Made by a program: the position numbers and the translations under genes. DNA of 64,000 nt, from NCBI RefSeq assembly GCF_019375555.1, contig NZ_JAHXDN010000005.1, positions 186,001 through 250,000 on the forward strand. Reading direction: 5' to 3'. The DNA is from Roseobacter insulae. GTDB taxonomy: Bacteria > Pseudomonadota > Alphaproteobacteria > Rhodobacterales > Rhodobacteraceae. This document shows positions 17,554 to 27,326 of the stretch, in pieces. How positions within the stretch are numbered: the stretch's first letter is position 1; each line of letters begins with the position of its first letter. The notes under the pieces were generated by a model. That model was not told where the DNA came from and did no database searches. It saw only the letters and a program-made list of their open reading frames with translations.

Positions 17554-18405
17554 TCAACTGCGTTTCTGGAAGGCAATCATAACAAGGGCCAGGCAGGACG
17601 AGCCAACCATGAGCAACAACGACACCGCATTCAAAAGCGGGGTCGAGCCCTCTTTCAAACGATCAAACATCGCAATGGTAAGCGGTGCGTCCGAGCCCAC
17701 CAGCATCAGGGTAGTGTTGAAGTTTTCAAAGCTCATCAGGAAAGACACGACAAATGCGCCGATCATTGCGGGCGCAAGATAAGGCATCGTGATGGTTCGG
17801 ATGGCCGTCAAACGCCCTGCCCCAAGGTTCAGAGCGGCCTCTTCCAGGCTGCGGTCAAACTTCTGAAGGCGCGCGCCGATAACCAGTGTTGCAATGGTGG
17901 TGATGAAGGAAAACTGGCCCAGCACCACCAGCCATAGCCCGGGCCGAAGTATCTCCAGATCGATCTGGAACCCGTCCCACACCCCATTGGCCACGCGGCT
18001 GGAAAACACCAGAATGGAAATCCCCAGAACGATGCCGGGAATGACAAGCGGCAGCAACATCAGCACGTATAGTGCACCCTGCCCACGGAATCTGTAACGG
18101 TTGAACAAAAACGCGTTGGTCGTTCCTACGCAGACTGACAGCGCAGACACAACGACGGCGACAAACACAGACGTTCCAATGGCTTTCAGGATGGCGCGTT
18201 CGTGAAACACCCCAATCATCGGGCGTTCCGAGCCGAAGAACCAATTCCACGTGAAGCCTTCCCACGGCAACGACGGGAACTGGCTGTCATTGAAGGCAAA
18301 CACGGCAACCACCACAAGCGGCAAGGCCAGAAAGATAAAAAACAGGGTCACATAGGCCGCATAGGCAGCGGTCAGAACCCGCGGTTGAGGGATTGAGGGG
18401 ATCAT
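17554..18405 (-). CDS. potC: Polyamine-type ABC transporter permease (PotC-like)
   Basis: 283 aa with six predicted helices, the first at about 14-36. The EAA loop EAALNLGAGRLTAIRTITMPYLAPAMIG (about 178-205) contacts the ATPase. Length and segments AFNDSQFPSLPWEGFTWNWFFG and ATLVIGARLQKFDRSLEEAA match PotC/PotI permeases. It is the last gene of potD-potA-potB-potC on the minus strand, 13 bases after potB. Confidence 0.88.
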   Translation of the reverse strand: MIPSIPQPRVLTAAYAAYVTLFFIFLALPLVVVAVFAFNDSQFPSLPWEGFTWNWFFGSERPMIGVFHERAILKAIGTSVFVAVVVSALSVCVGTTNAFLFNRYRFRGQGALYVLMLLPLVIPGIVLGISILVFSSRVANGVWDGFQIDLEILRPGLWLVVLGQFSFITTIATLVIGARLQKFDRSLEEAALNLGAGRLTAIRTITMPYLAPAMIGAFVVSFLMSFENFNTTLMLVGSDAPLTIAMFDRLKEGSTPLLNAVSLLLMVGSSCLALVMIAFQKRS

Positions 18406-18418
18406 GTCTTCGCCATCC

Positions 18419-19276
18419 TCATCCCATTGTCTTTTCCAGGGATTGCCCGGTCAGTTTCAGCATGCCCCAAACAATCGCCGACGACAGGATCAGCAACATG
18501 AACCCGAAGGCCGCGCCAAGCTCCCAGTTAAAACGAACGATGAATTGCGAATAGATCAGTTCCGTGAACCACAGGCTTTCCTTGCCACCGAGCATTGTCG
18601 GCGTCAGGTAGTTGCCGAGGCTCAGCATGAAGACCACGATGCAGCCGGATACGATGCCGGGCATCGCGTGAGGCACAATGATTTCGCGCAACACGCTCAG
18701 GCCGTTGCCACCCAGATCATAGCCCGCTTCCACCACTTCGTCGGGCAGGCTCTCAAGCGTGGTGACCAGTGGCACAACCATGAAAAGCATCGAGGTATAG
18801 ACCAGCCCCAGCATGATGGCTCCATCGTTGTACAGCATCTCGACCGGGCCGCTGGACAGGCCGGTAAATTGCAACAGGCTGGAGAACACACCGGTTTCCC
18901 GCAGCAAGATCATCCACCCGAACGTCCGCACCAGTTCCGACACCCAGAACGGCACGAGGCAAAGCAGGAACAACGCCGATTGCACGCGACCCTTCACCAT
19001 TTTCGCGATGTAATAAGACACCGGGAAGGCAATCAGCAACGTGATGACCGTGGCCAGAACCGACATCACCGCCGTGCGCAGAAACGTCCACAGGTAAAGG
19101 GGTTCGTTGAAAAACGTCAGGTAGTTGGCGAGACTGGTCTCATATGTCCCGACCCCGACCCGCTCACGCAGGGAAACGAGGAACACATCCACATGCGGGA
19201 TGAAAATCAACAGCGACAGCCACAGGAGCAAAGGCGTCAGTAGCAGTGCCAGGCCCAGCTTCGCCTCGTTGCGCAT
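18419..19276 (-). CDS. potB: Polyamine-type ABC transporter permease (PotB-like)
   Basis: 285 aa, six predicted helices beginning at about 9-28. The coupling loop is EVVEAGYDLGGNGLSVLREIIVPHAMPGIVSG (about 178-208). It fits PotB/PotH. Its ATG abuts the potA stop with no bases between, and potC follows. It forms the inner-membrane channel with PotC. Confidence 0.88.
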   Translation of the reverse strand: MRNEAKLGLALLLTPLLLWLSLLIFIPHVDVFLVSLRERVGVGTYETSLANYLTFFNEPLYLWTFLRTAVMSVLATVITLLIAFPVSYYIAKMVKGRVQSALFLLCLVPFWVSELVRTFGWMILLRETGVFSSLLQFTGLSSGPVEMLYNDGAIMLGLVYTSMLFMVVPLVTTLESLPDEVVEAGYDLGGNGLSVLREIIVPHAMPGIVSGCIVVFMLSLGNYLTPTMLGGKESLWFTELIYSQFIVRFNWELGAAFGFMLLILSSAIVWGMLKLTGQSLEKTMG

Positions 19277-20377
19277 CTACGTGGCTCCCGCGGCAAAGCA
19301 GTTACCCTGATCGCCTGCCCACCCGATGTGCACCGCAGCGCCCTTTTTTAACGCGGCAAACTCACCGGATTGCGGCAGGTTGACTTCAATTTCGTCGCCC
19401 TCTTCCGCACCGCAAACCAGCACTCTGCTGGCCGCACCGTTAAAAAGCATGGACGTCACGTGCCCGGAAATCAGGTTGTCGAAATGTGCCAACTCATCTT
19501 TGGAATGGGCAATGCGGATCGCTTCGGGTCGCACGAAAATATCGGCGTGATCCCCTGCATGAAGGGCACGGCCATGGGTGGCACCGCGCAAGATCATGCC
19601 GCTTTCGGTGCGCAATTGAATGCTCTTGCCCTGTTCTTTTTCAACACGGCCGCGCCAGCGGTTGGTGTCACCCACAAACCCGGCAACAAAAGCGGTGTCG
19701 GGACGGTAATAAAGATCGCGGCCCGTCCCCATCTGCTCAAACCGGCCCTGGTTCATCACCGCGATGTTGTCCGACATTACAAGCGCTTCTGACTGATCAT
19801 GCGTGATGTAGACGAATGTCGTGTCGAACGCGGCTTGCAGCGCCTTCAGTTCGACCTTCATTCTTTCGCGCAGCTTCAGGTCCAGCGCGCCGAGCGGTTC
19901 GTCCAGCAACAGGACATCGGGTTCCAGAACCATGCACCGTGCAATGGCCACACGCTGCTTTTGACCGCCCGACAGCTCATCGACCTTGCGAGAGCCAATC
20001 CCGGGCAAGCCGATCCGCTCAAGCGCCTCGCCGGTTTTTCGATCAATCTCGGATTTGGCCAAGCCAGCCCGGCGCAGGCCGTAGCCGATGTTGTCGGCAA
20101 TATTCATCATCGGGAAGAGGGCCAGATGCTGGAACACCATGTTCACCGGGCGCTTGTTCGGCGGAACATCCAGAACCGATCTGCCCTTGATGCGAATATC
20201 TCCCTCGGAGGGGTCCAGAAACCCGGCGATCATCCGCATGATCGTGGTCTTCCCACAACCGGACGGGCCAAGGATGGAGAAGAACGACCCCGGCGGTACC
20301 GCGAAGGACACGTTTTCGACGGCCGTTGTTTGGCCAAACCGCTTGGTCAGGCCCGTGCACTCAAGATCTGGGGTCAT
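19277..20377 (-). CDS. potA: Polyamine-type ABC transporter ATP-binding protein (PotA-like)
   Basis: 366 aa. Walker A GPSGCGKTT (about 38-46), signature LSGGQKQRVAIARC, Walker B VLLLDEPLGALD, H-loop YITHDQSEALVM, and a C-terminal TOBE domain (about 285-366). It energises PotBC. The order potD-potA-potB-potC is typical of putrescine/spermidine systems and some related ones. A hairpin separates it from potD. Confidence 0.9.
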   Translation of the reverse strand: MTPDLECTGLTKRFGQTTAVENVSFAVPPGSFFSILGPSGCGKTTIMRMIAGFLDPSEGDIRIKGRSVLDVPPNKRPVNMVFQHLALFPMMNIADNIGYGLRRAGLAKSEIDRKTGEALERIGLPGIGSRKVDELSGGQKQRVAIARCMVLEPDVLLLDEPLGALDLKLRERMKVELKALQAAFDTTFVYITHDQSEALVMSDNIAVMNQGRFEQMGTGRDLYYRPDTAFVAGFVGDTNRWRGRVEKEQGKSIQLRTESGMILRGATHGRALHAGDHADIFVRPEAIRIAHSKDELAHFDNLISGHVTSMLFNGAASRVLVCGAEEGDEIEVNLPQSGEFAALKKGAAVHIGWAGDQGNCFAAGAT

Positions 20378-20401
20378 TCGGGATCACTAAAATGGAGGTG
20401 A

Positions 20402-20421
20402 CGCCCGCGCAACGGCGGGCG
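20402..20421 (-). promoter_or_regulatory. Intercistronic hairpin between potD and potA
   Basis: A 7-bp perfect stem (CGCCCGC with GCGGGCG, loop of 6) lies 21 bases after the potD stop, with no T run. It may protect potD mRNA or attenuate read-through into potABC. Confidence 0.55.
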
Positions 20422-20442
20422 CCAGAGTTGGGTCACGACGGA

Positions 20443-21513
20443 TCAGTTGGCCGCTTTCACACGGTCCAGAACACCACCCTCGATCGCTTCAAGACCGGCA
20501 GGAACCGGCGGATACCACTTGATGTTGTCGATGGCTTCCGGCGGGAAGCTCGCCTGGTACCGCGCTTTCAGATCGTCGGCGGCGTAGGCATCGGCCCCCT
20601 GCGCTGCGGTGAAGTTCCCCGCTGCTGCAGTGATCATGGCGGCCACTTCCGGCTGCATTACGAAGTTGATCCATGCATAGGCCGCTTCGTCAGCTTTTCC
20701 CTTGGCCGGCAGAACGAAGGTATCAACCCAGCCAAGCGCGCCCGATGCGGGGGCCACGAAAGTGATATCGGGGTTGTCCGCGTTCAGCTTCCATCCGCCG
20801 GTGTCCCAGGCCATGGAGGCAACAACTTCGCCCGAACGCATCAGGCCCATCAATTCGTCGCCACCGCCCCAGTAGGTTTTCACCCCTGCCTTGCATTCGA
20901 TCAGCTTGGCTTCGACCTGGGACATGATGTCGGAATAGGCAGCCTCATCGCCGTATGCGGCGAACGGGTCCAGCCCCATCGCATAGGCGAAACCAATCAG
21001 CGTGGGACGTTTCAGGCGATAGGACACCTTGCCGGCAACGTCGGCGTCACACAAATCGGTGTAGTCCTGCACGGATGCGGCGCTTTTGGTGTCGACGACC
21101 AGCCCGCTGGTTCCCCACACATGGGGCACGCCGTACACCGCGCCATCAACGGTGGTGTTGATTTTCGTGGCTTCCAGCATCGACGGGATGAACTGAGCGG
21201 CATCAATCTTTGTCAGGTCAATCGGCTTGTAGATACCAAATTCCTGCTGAGGACCGGCAATGCGGTCCTGGCTCGGCTGCGCCAGATCAAAGCCACCGCC
21301 CCCGGTCGCGCGCAGCTTCGCGATCATTTCCTCGTTGTTAGATTTGGTCACTTCGACGGTGTGGCCTGTTTCCGCTTCGAACTTGGCCACGACCTCTTCA
21401 GGGGCATATCCACCCCATGTCAAAAGCCGAAGCGTGTCAGCCGATGCGGTGGTTGCGGCGCCCATGAAGGCAAACGCGACGGCAGTGGATAGCGTAATGG
21501 ATTGATTTTTCAT
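20443..21513 (-). CDS. potD: Polyamine-type ABC transporter substrate-binding protein (PotD-like)
   Basis: 356 aa. Signal peptide residues 1-25 (ending TTASA). The mature start LRLLTWGGYAPEEVVAKFEAETGHTVEV is typical of PotD/PotF-type periplasmic proteins, and TYWGGGDELMGLMRSGEVVASMAWDTGGW lies in the ligand cleft. It is the first gene of the operon. Polyamine is the family-based substrate guess, but distinct members bind other amines or sugars, so the ligand is not certain. Confidence 0.87.
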   Translation of the reverse strand: MKNQSITLSTAVAFAFMGAATTASADTLRLLTWGGYAPEEVVAKFEAETGHTVEVTKSNNEEMIAKLRATGGGGFDLAQPSQDRIAGPQQEFGIYKPIDLTKIDAAQFIPSMLEATKINTTVDGAVYGVPHVWGTSGLVVDTKSAASVQDYTDLCDADVAGKVSYRLKRPTLIGFAYAMGLDPFAAYGDEAAYSDIMSQVEAKLIECKAGVKTYWGGGDELMGLMRSGEVVASMAWDTGGWKLNADNPDITFVAPASGALGWVDTFVLPAKGKADEAAYAWINFVMQPEVAAMITAAAGNFTAAQGADAYAADDLKARYQASFPPEAIDNIKWYPPVPAGLEAIEGGVLDRVKAAN

Positions 21514-21782
21514 GTTTCCTGTCCCAGTTGACGAGTCAATGATTGGCTACTCCGACACTGTGCTGATTTTTGATCAGCCGGTCAAACCGAAACCCCGTTC
21601 TGCCGGCATTCGATGCGGGTGCGGATGTTGCAGGCAGGCTGGGATCGCGGCGACACGGCACAGGCATGAAACTGATGACGACTGATGGCCAGTTGCGGCG
21701 CCCTGCCGAAACCGAACCCGACTGGCGATAACAAAGCCAATGTGTCCGTGATAACGGCCGCCTACACGAGGCCAGCGGCCTG

Positions 21783-22448
21783 TCAGGCACGGGAGTGTCC
21801 GGCGGCCCTGAAACGTTTGGGCCTGAGAAGTTTGCCAATCACCACTTCGGCGATCAACATATTGACCGCCCAGGAACCAACCATGAGACCATCACGGAGT
21901 GACCCCGCAGGTTCCGTTCCAGCAATCACCATCCAGCCTATTCCAAAAAGGGCCTGCGTCGATGCGCCTTGGCCAATCGCATAGGCTCTGACCATTGACG
22001 CGCTGTGCCGGAAGATGTTGCCTGACCGGCTGGCCAAGATTGCCCAAATGATCAGGCAAAGCATCAGGACACCAAGGTTGATCCGAACGAAAAACAATAT
22101 GGTTCCCTGAAGCGCGGCCGGGAAGTCAAACGCCACTGTCATCCACAACCCGCTGGCCGCAGAAACACACCCTGCCACCGCGACCACACAGCCAATGCCG
22201 CGGTGCATCGCCGGACGATAATGTCTGATGCCTGGCAGGAACTGCAGCGCACCCGCGATGCAGAATAGGAAACTGCCGACGATATGCAGAATGATCGGCA
22301 CAGGATCCGCCAAAGCGCGTGGATTTTCAGGCACAATTGATGGACCACCCGCCAGTTCGAGCACCCGAAACAACCCGCCAAAGGTCGGGATGAGCGAGTA
22401 GACAACAATGGCCAGAAATAGGCCCCACTCACGCCTGCTAAGTATCAT
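21783..22448 (-). CDS. DUF2306-type membrane protein
   Basis: 221 aa with about six membrane helices (from about residue 7). The start at 22448 is chosen for its AAAAGGA ribosome site; a longer frame to 22514 is less likely. HIVGSFLFCIAGALQFLPGIRHYRPAMHRGIG (about 60-92), with membrane histidines, is the DUF2306-like core. Function unknown. It follows the methyltransferase gene by about 90 bases, probably in one transcript, both divergent from a LysR regulator. Confidence 0.7.
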   Translation of the reverse strand: MILSRREWGLFLAIVVYSLIPTFGGLFRVLELAGGPSIVPENPRALADPVPIILHIVGSFLFCIAGALQFLPGIRHYRPAMHRGIGCVVAVAGCVSAASGLWMTVAFDFPAALQGTILFFVRINLGVLMLCLIIWAILASRSGNIFRHSASMVRAYAIGQGASTQALFGIGWMVIAGTEPAGSLRDGLMVGSWAVNMLIAEVVIGKLLRPKRFRAAGHSRA

Positions 22449-22541
22449 CACGTGACATCCTTTTCTTCCGGGCGCGGGGTTCGCTGCCACGCCGCAGTGT
22501 TGCCCGTTCGACATATCGGTTCCGCGTTGACTGAGACGGTG

Positions 22542-23267
22542 TCACGATAGCCTGCGCCCCCAGACCGCGATACTTGCCCGACCCGCACATGACCCCAGAT
22601 CGAGTGGTCGCAGCCCGATGTCTGACATCTGGCAATCCCGCAGCCATCCGGCGGCCTGTGCCTCGGTCACCGCCCATGTCCGCCAGCGGAATTGAATAAG
22701 CGCGCCAAACACCGACCGACGGGTCATGCAGCAAAACAGCAGACCACCCGGTTTCAACACGCGCATCATTTCGCGGAGCGCCTGCCGCGGTTCCGGCAGG
22801 TGTTCCAGCACATGCGCTGCCATCACGACATCAAAGAACCGATCCGCATAGGGGATTTCGCGGACATCGGCCTTTTTGAGCAAGGGTGCCAACCCGGCCT
22901 GTCGCATTGTACTGTTGGCCGCTGTCAGCATCTCGCCAGATACATCGATCCCGTAAAAACTCGCATCGCCCGACAGAAGCCCGTTCAACGCCAGCGAGAG
23001 GCTCCCGCTGCCGATGCCGCAATCCAGCACCTGCATGTCGCGCCGTGCATCCGCAACACCACTCGCGGCCAATGCCCGCCGATAAGCTTCCTCAAGCCGG
23101 TACCGATCCGCCGTCCGAGCCCAGTTTTTGGCTGCCGCATCATACTGGCGTGTCAGTTCGCCGGGCGTGCGCGTACGCCTGCTGATCGCTACATGCCAGG
23201 ATCCAACCTCGCGAGAGAGAACGGGAATCCTTCCCTTTTCCGAACATCCGATTGGTGAGCCGTTCAT
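22542..23267 (-). CDS. Class I SAM-dependent methyltransferase
   Basis: 241 aa. SAM-binding motif I is VLDCGIGSGSLSLAL (about 80-94), motif II YGIDVSGEMLTAA, and motif IV DRFFDVVMAAHVLEHLPEPRQALREMMRVLKPGG is of the UbiE/COQ5 type. The acceptor is unknown. The first 30 residues are variable, and an internal start (VAISRRTRT) is possible. It diverges from the LysR gene with a good palindrome between, so LysR may control it together with the DUF2306 gene. Confidence 0.82.
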   Translation of the reverse strand: MNGSPIGCSEKGRIPVLSREVGSWHVAISRRTRTPGELTRQYDAAAKNWARTADRYRLEEAYRRALAASGVADARRDMQVLDCGIGSGSLSLALNGLLSGDASFYGIDVSGEMLTAANSTMRQAGLAPLLKKADVREIPYADRFFDVVMAAHVLEHLPEPRQALREMMRVLKPGGLLFCCMTRRSVFGALIQFRWRTWAVTEAQAAGWLRDCQMSDIGLRPLDLGSCAGRASIAVWGRRLS

Positions 23268-23335
23268 GTCGCTGTCGCACCCGTTGTGAGCTGTGAAATC
23301 ATGTGTCGCGGACCATGTAAATCCGACGTGTCACA

Positions 23336-23357
23336 TACGAAATTGCGCAAATTCGTA
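23336..23357. promoter_or_regulatory. Probable LysR operator
   Basis: Near-perfect 22-bp palindrome, TACGAA - N10 - TTCGTA with an inner TTGCGCAA. It contains a T-N11-A type LysR half-site pattern. It sits 19 bases before the LysR start and about 70 bases before the divergent methyltransferase, the classic autoregulatory position. Confidence 0.6.
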
Positions 23358-23376
23358 GTTCTGGTATGCACAAATA

Positions 23377-24261
23377 ATGGAGTGGAAAAGAACAGCATTC
23401 GATTGGAACCAGGCGCGGGCGTTTCTGGTCACGGCCGAAGAAGGTTCCCTGTCTGCTGCGGCCCGGGCGCTTGGGTTGACACAGCCCACGCTCAGCAGAC
23501 AGGTCGCGGGCCTTGAAGAGGCGCTCGGGGTGACGCTTTTTGAACGAACGCCCCGTGCGCTTTTATTGACCCAGGCGGGCGTAGAGCTGCTGGACCACTT
23601 TCGCAGCATGGGGCATGCGGCAACCCGCATTTCCATCGCCGCCACTGGCCAGTCACAGACCATTACCGGGCACGTGGCGATTGCCGCCACGAACCTGATG
23701 GCGACCCATTTCCTGCCGCCAATTCTTTACGCGTTACAGGCGAAGGCGCCGGAACTGCAGATCGAGATCATCACGTCCAACCGGTTGAGTGATCTGAAGA
23801 GACGCGAGGCCGACATTGCGATCCGGCACGGGCGTCCCACGGATGAAAATCTGTTTGCCAAGCGCCTGCGCAACGCGACAGCGCATCTCTGCGCGGCATC
23901 CAGCTACCTCGACAAGGTCGGACGCCCGGCGCGGGCCGAAGACCTGTCCGATATGCACTTCGTGGGTGCGGAGTATCCTGAGCAACTGCTTGGGCCGTTG
24001 GCATCACGCGGCGTGAACCTTACGAAGGCGAATTTCAACTATGTGACCGCCAGCGGCACGCTGTCACTTGCACTTGTCCGGCAAGGCCTTGGGATCGGCA
24101 TCCTTCCGGCGGAGATTGTAGACGCCTATCCTGAGCTCGAAAACGCGTGGCCGGATTTCGAACCGATCGAGATTGAAACCTGGCTGGTGGCCCATCGTGA
24201 ACTGCGCACAAACCCGCGAATTCGGCTGGTATTCGACCATTTGTCTGACGCAATCGGATAG
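23377..24261 (+). CDS. LysR family transcriptional regulator
   Basis: 294 aa. An N-terminal winged HTH (FLVTAEEGSLSAAARALGLTQPTLSRQVAGLEEALGVTLFERT, about 16-58) is followed by the LysR substrate domain (about 92-294). The region GHVAIAATNLMATHFLPPILYAL suggests the LTTR subgroup that includes many Rhodobacteraceae regulators. It is divergent from the methyltransferase/DUF2306 unit, which is the likely target. The effector is unknown. Confidence 0.9.
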   Translation: MEWKRTAFDWNQARAFLVTAEEGSLSAAARALGLTQPTLSRQVAGLEEALGVTLFERTPRALLLTQAGVELLDHFRSMGHAATRISIAATGQSQTITGHVAIAATNLMATHFLPPILYALQAKAPELQIEIITSNRLSDLKRREADIAIRHGRPTDENLFAKRLRNATAHLCAASSYLDKVGRPARAEDLSDMHFVGAEYPEQLLGPLASRGVNLTKANFNYVTASGTLSLALVRQGLGIGILPAEIVDAYPELENAWPDFEPIEIETWLVAHRELRTNPRIRLVFDHLSDAIG

Positions 24262-24377
24262 CGGGGGCGACCGTCCCGTTGTTGCACGCGGCAGGGCGTG
24301 ATGCGCTGGAAACAAGTCACTGCTCGCACACTTCTGCAACTGATCGAACGTCCGACAACCTGCGTAACCCGCCGGCT

Positions 24378-24419
24378 AAACCCACAATTGCCTGTCCGGT
24401 CGTGAAGTCGGGTTTTTTT
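24378..24419 (+). terminator. Possible terminator after the LysR gene
   Basis: AAACCC (24378-24383) and GGGTTT (24410-24415) flank a 26-base loop and are followed by a run of T (24413-24419). The long loop makes it a weak candidate. The rest of the gap 24262-24557 shows nothing recognisable. Confidence 0.3.
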
Positions 24420-24557
24420 CTGGGCTAGGCGGTACATTGCCTCCGACGCGATCTACGGCCGCATTGAGCCCACTCTGGCCCGACCCGGTCAGAGGCGCGG
24501 CAGTACTGCGTGCGTTTCGGTACGCGGGGCGCTGTGGAAAGCTCCACGCGCGTAGGC

Positions 24558-27326
24558 TCAAACGGCATTCAATGCCTGTCTCGCGGACAGGAAATTGCGG
24601 CGAATATCGTCGATCGACTGTGGCTTACCGTAATAGTATCCCTGCGCTTCCGTGCAGCGTTCCGCAAGCAAAAGCTGCGCGTGCTCCTCTGTCTCAACAC
24701 CCTCGCAAAGCAGCTCGATGCTCATCCCCTCACACAGCTTCACGACGGAGCGAACGATGGTCAGCGCGTGCGCATCTTCCCCCAATGCCTGGGTAAAGCA
24801 CTTGTCCAGTTTCAGCTTGCGCAACGGCAAGGTCGAGAGATACGCAAGCGATGAATACCCGGTGCCAAAGTCGTCCAGCGCCCAGGAAACACCCAGCATT
24901 TCCAAATCGCGCATGGTTTCCACAACGCAATGTGATGGCGTCATAAACACGGACTCGGTCAATTCCAGACACAGACGGTCAGCGGACAACCCGCTTTCCC
25001 GAAGCGATGCCTGCACATCGCCAATCAGATCCGCATCCAACATCTGCAACGCGGATACATTGACCGCCATCTCCACATCCGACGGCAGATGCAGCGCATC
25101 GCGCGTGGCCTTTTTTAGAACCCACCGGCCGATTTCCTGGATAAAGCCATTCGATTCGGCGATCTCGATGAACTGGTCCGGAAACACCTTGCCGATGGTC
25201 GGGCTTGTCCAGCGCAGCAACGCCTCGACACCAATAAGCCTTCCATCGATCATGCTGACCTGGGGCTGATAAACGAGGTTGAATTCCTCCTGCTCGATGG
25301 CGGTCCACATCGCCCGCTCGATGGCGCGCGCTCTGATCTTGCGCGAGACCTGTTCAGGTTCATGGCATTGGATGCGGGTACCGCCCAGCTGTTGCGCCTC
25401 GTCGAGCGCTTCCTCCGCCTGATCCAACAGCTCGCTGGCGGACGCGCGTGTTGGATCAGCCTGGCTTACAAACCCGATCCGCGCCCCGATCTGCGCCTGG
25501 GCGTCGCCAAGAACATAGGGAGCGGCGATCATCTCCTTGATTCTTTCGGCGATCTGCACCGGCGCGGTCTCATCAGCGTCATCGACGGAAAACACTGCGA
25601 AGCGGTCTCCACTTACGCGAACGACCGGTGAAAGTCGATTTTCCGACGCAGTCAGACGCGCGACGACCTCATTCAGGACAAGATCGCCGACATCCCGCCC
25701 GAAGGTGATGTTGATTGTCTTGAAACGATGGAGGTTCAAGGCAATGACGGTGACGCTCCGCCCCGCATCAAGTTGATCTTGCAGACAGCGTAGAAAAGCG
25801 GGGCGACGTAACGCCCCTGTCCGCTCGTCATGATTTGATAGGTAAGTCAGCTGCTCTTCTTTCTGACGCAGGACGGTCACATCCCGGGCAGACACGGTTG
25901 CGATGCTCTTGTGAATGGTTCCCTGACCGCGCGCCTTGCTGGCGACCTCAAGAAACGACGGGGTGACCACGTATTGCAGAACACGGTCCTCGACGCGCGC
26001 TTCCTGAAACCCTTGTGCGCTCCAGCGGCCGTCGTGATGCGCCGCAATCGCCTGCATGGCGGCGCCTTCAAAAGCCTCCGGCAGTCGGCGCTGTCCATCC
26101 GGGCGTCCCCTGATCAGAAAATCCGCGCTCCTGCTGCTGTTGAGCACGGCACCCTTGTGATCAATCACCACGATCATATCCGAACTGTCCTTGAATACCT
26201 GCTCCATGACACGTTTTGTATTCACGACTTCAGCTCGCGACTTTCGGATCAGCCACTGGCTGAGATCCAATGCCTGGCCCAGCCGCCACAGGCTGTACAG
26301 CAGGAACCCGGGATAAAGCGCACCTGTCGTCAGCTGAATTGTCTGCATGCGGAACAGGACCAGCCCCGCGACCTCGGTCGTGGCGATCACCAAGACTGTC
26401 TGGCAGATCAGCATCCAGGGGCTGAAGTCGCGCCCCTTGGTTTGGAAAATGACGACCGTTGCCAGGAGCAGCACAATGCTGGCAAGGCCGGTCAGATGGC
26501 GCGGAACCAGTTGCATGGCGAGAGTTTCGGTCGCCAGCGCATGAACCATCGCGCCGGGAATGATACCATGAACCGGCACCGCAAAGTTGTCTCTGAGCTC
26601 AAGCGCAAAGGCTCCGATCACCACGGATTTACCTTTGAGCGCCGCATCGGGCACCGTGCCTTGGAGCACGTCAATTGCCGAATACACCGGGATGGTCTCG
26701 GGGCTCAGTGAATAGTTGATTGTAAATTGCTCACCCGGAGGGCCAAAGACACCGGACAGCATCGAGGCTGCGGAAGGCAAATCCTCCCCGTTTACGGGAG
26801 CGCTGAACAAATAGTGTCGCACAAGCCCGTCCGGATCGGAGGGCACGTTCACCAGAACCGGCCAGCTCAGTGCGTAGAAGGGCGCGTATGGAAGGTTATA
26901 GCTGAGTTCAAAAGGCGCGTTCGAGGCCGCTGTCTGTGCTTGTGAAAAGGCGGACAGGTAGGTGCTGCCGCCCGCCTGCTCCAAGGCATCAATAAAGCGC
27001 TGGTCGTCGGCAGGATCGCCAGCAAATGCGAAATCTACATCGAAGAAGACGTCTCTTGCGCCTGCCTCGGTCAGTCGGTTCAGAAGTCTTGCGTGCGTAT
27101 CTCTGAGCCAGGGCCATTGGCCGATTTCCTTGAGGCTCTTGTCATCGATCGCGACCATTACGACGTCTTCGCTGACCGCTTTCGGCGACAACAGCATGCG
27201 CAGATCGCCAATTCTCGTATCGACCAGCCGCAAAACGCCCATCAGATACGTAGCGATGATCAAGACACCGATCACGAGGACCGGAGCCAGCCTTATCGCG
27301 ACGCGGATGGAGTTTTTGGGCTGCAT
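24558..27326 (-). CDS. CHASE2-PAS-GGDEF-EAL cyclic-di-GMP phosphodiesterase
   Basis: 922 aa. One N-terminal membrane helix (about 8-32) is followed by a periplasmic CHASE2 sensor (DTRIGDLRMLLSPKAVSEDVVMVAIDDKSLKEIGQWPW, about 33-270). Three closely spaced membrane helices (about 275-345), a PAS-like region (about 375-480) and a GGDEF domain whose signature reads SGDRF (so probably not a cyclase) come next. The EAL domain is intact: EALLRW, NVSALQ, ELTESVF, LDDFGTGYSS, KLDK, CEGVET and QGYYYGKP are all present. It is therefore probably a c-di-GMP phosphodiesterase gated by a periplasmic signal. The true start is ATG 27326; the frame extends two codons to a TTG. It follows a FecR-domain gene. 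Confidence 0.9.
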   Translation of the reverse strand: MQPKNSIRVAIRLAPVLVIGVLIIATYLMGVLRLVDTRIGDLRMLLSPKAVSEDVVMVAIDDKSLKEIGQWPWLRDTHARLLNRLTEAGARDVFFDVDFAFAGDPADDQRFIDALEQAGGSTYLSAFSQAQTAASNAPFELSYNLPYAPFYALSWPVLVNVPSDPDGLVRHYLFSAPVNGEDLPSAASMLSGVFGPPGEQFTINYSLSPETIPVYSAIDVLQGTVPDAALKGKSVVIGAFALELRDNFAVPVHGIIPGAMVHALATETLAMQLVPRHLTGLASIVLLLATVVIFQTKGRDFSPWMLICQTVLVIATTEVAGLVLFRMQTIQLTTGALYPGFLLYSLWRLGQALDLSQWLIRKSRAEVVNTKRVMEQVFKDSSDMIVVIDHKGAVLNSSRSADFLIRGRPDGQRRLPEAFEGAAMQAIAAHHDGRWSAQGFQEARVEDRVLQYVVTPSFLEVASKARGQGTIHKSIATVSARDVTVLRQKEEQLTYLSNHDERTGALRRPAFLRCLQDQLDAGRSVTVIALNLHRFKTINITFGRDVGDLVLNEVVARLTASENRLSPVVRVSGDRFAVFSVDDADETAPVQIAERIKEMIAAPYVLGDAQAQIGARIGFVSQADPTRASASELLDQAEEALDEAQQLGGTRIQCHEPEQVSRKIRARAIERAMWTAIEQEEFNLVYQPQVSMIDGRLIGVEALLRWTSPTIGKVFPDQFIEIAESNGFIQEIGRWVLKKATRDALHLPSDVEMAVNVSALQMLDADLIGDVQASLRESGLSADRLCLELTESVFMTPSHCVVETMRDLEMLGVSWALDDFGTGYSSLAYLSTLPLRKLKLDKCFTQALGEDAHALTIVRSVVKLCEGMSIELLCEGVETEEHAQLLLAERCTEAQGYYYGKPQSIDDIRRNFLSARQALNAV

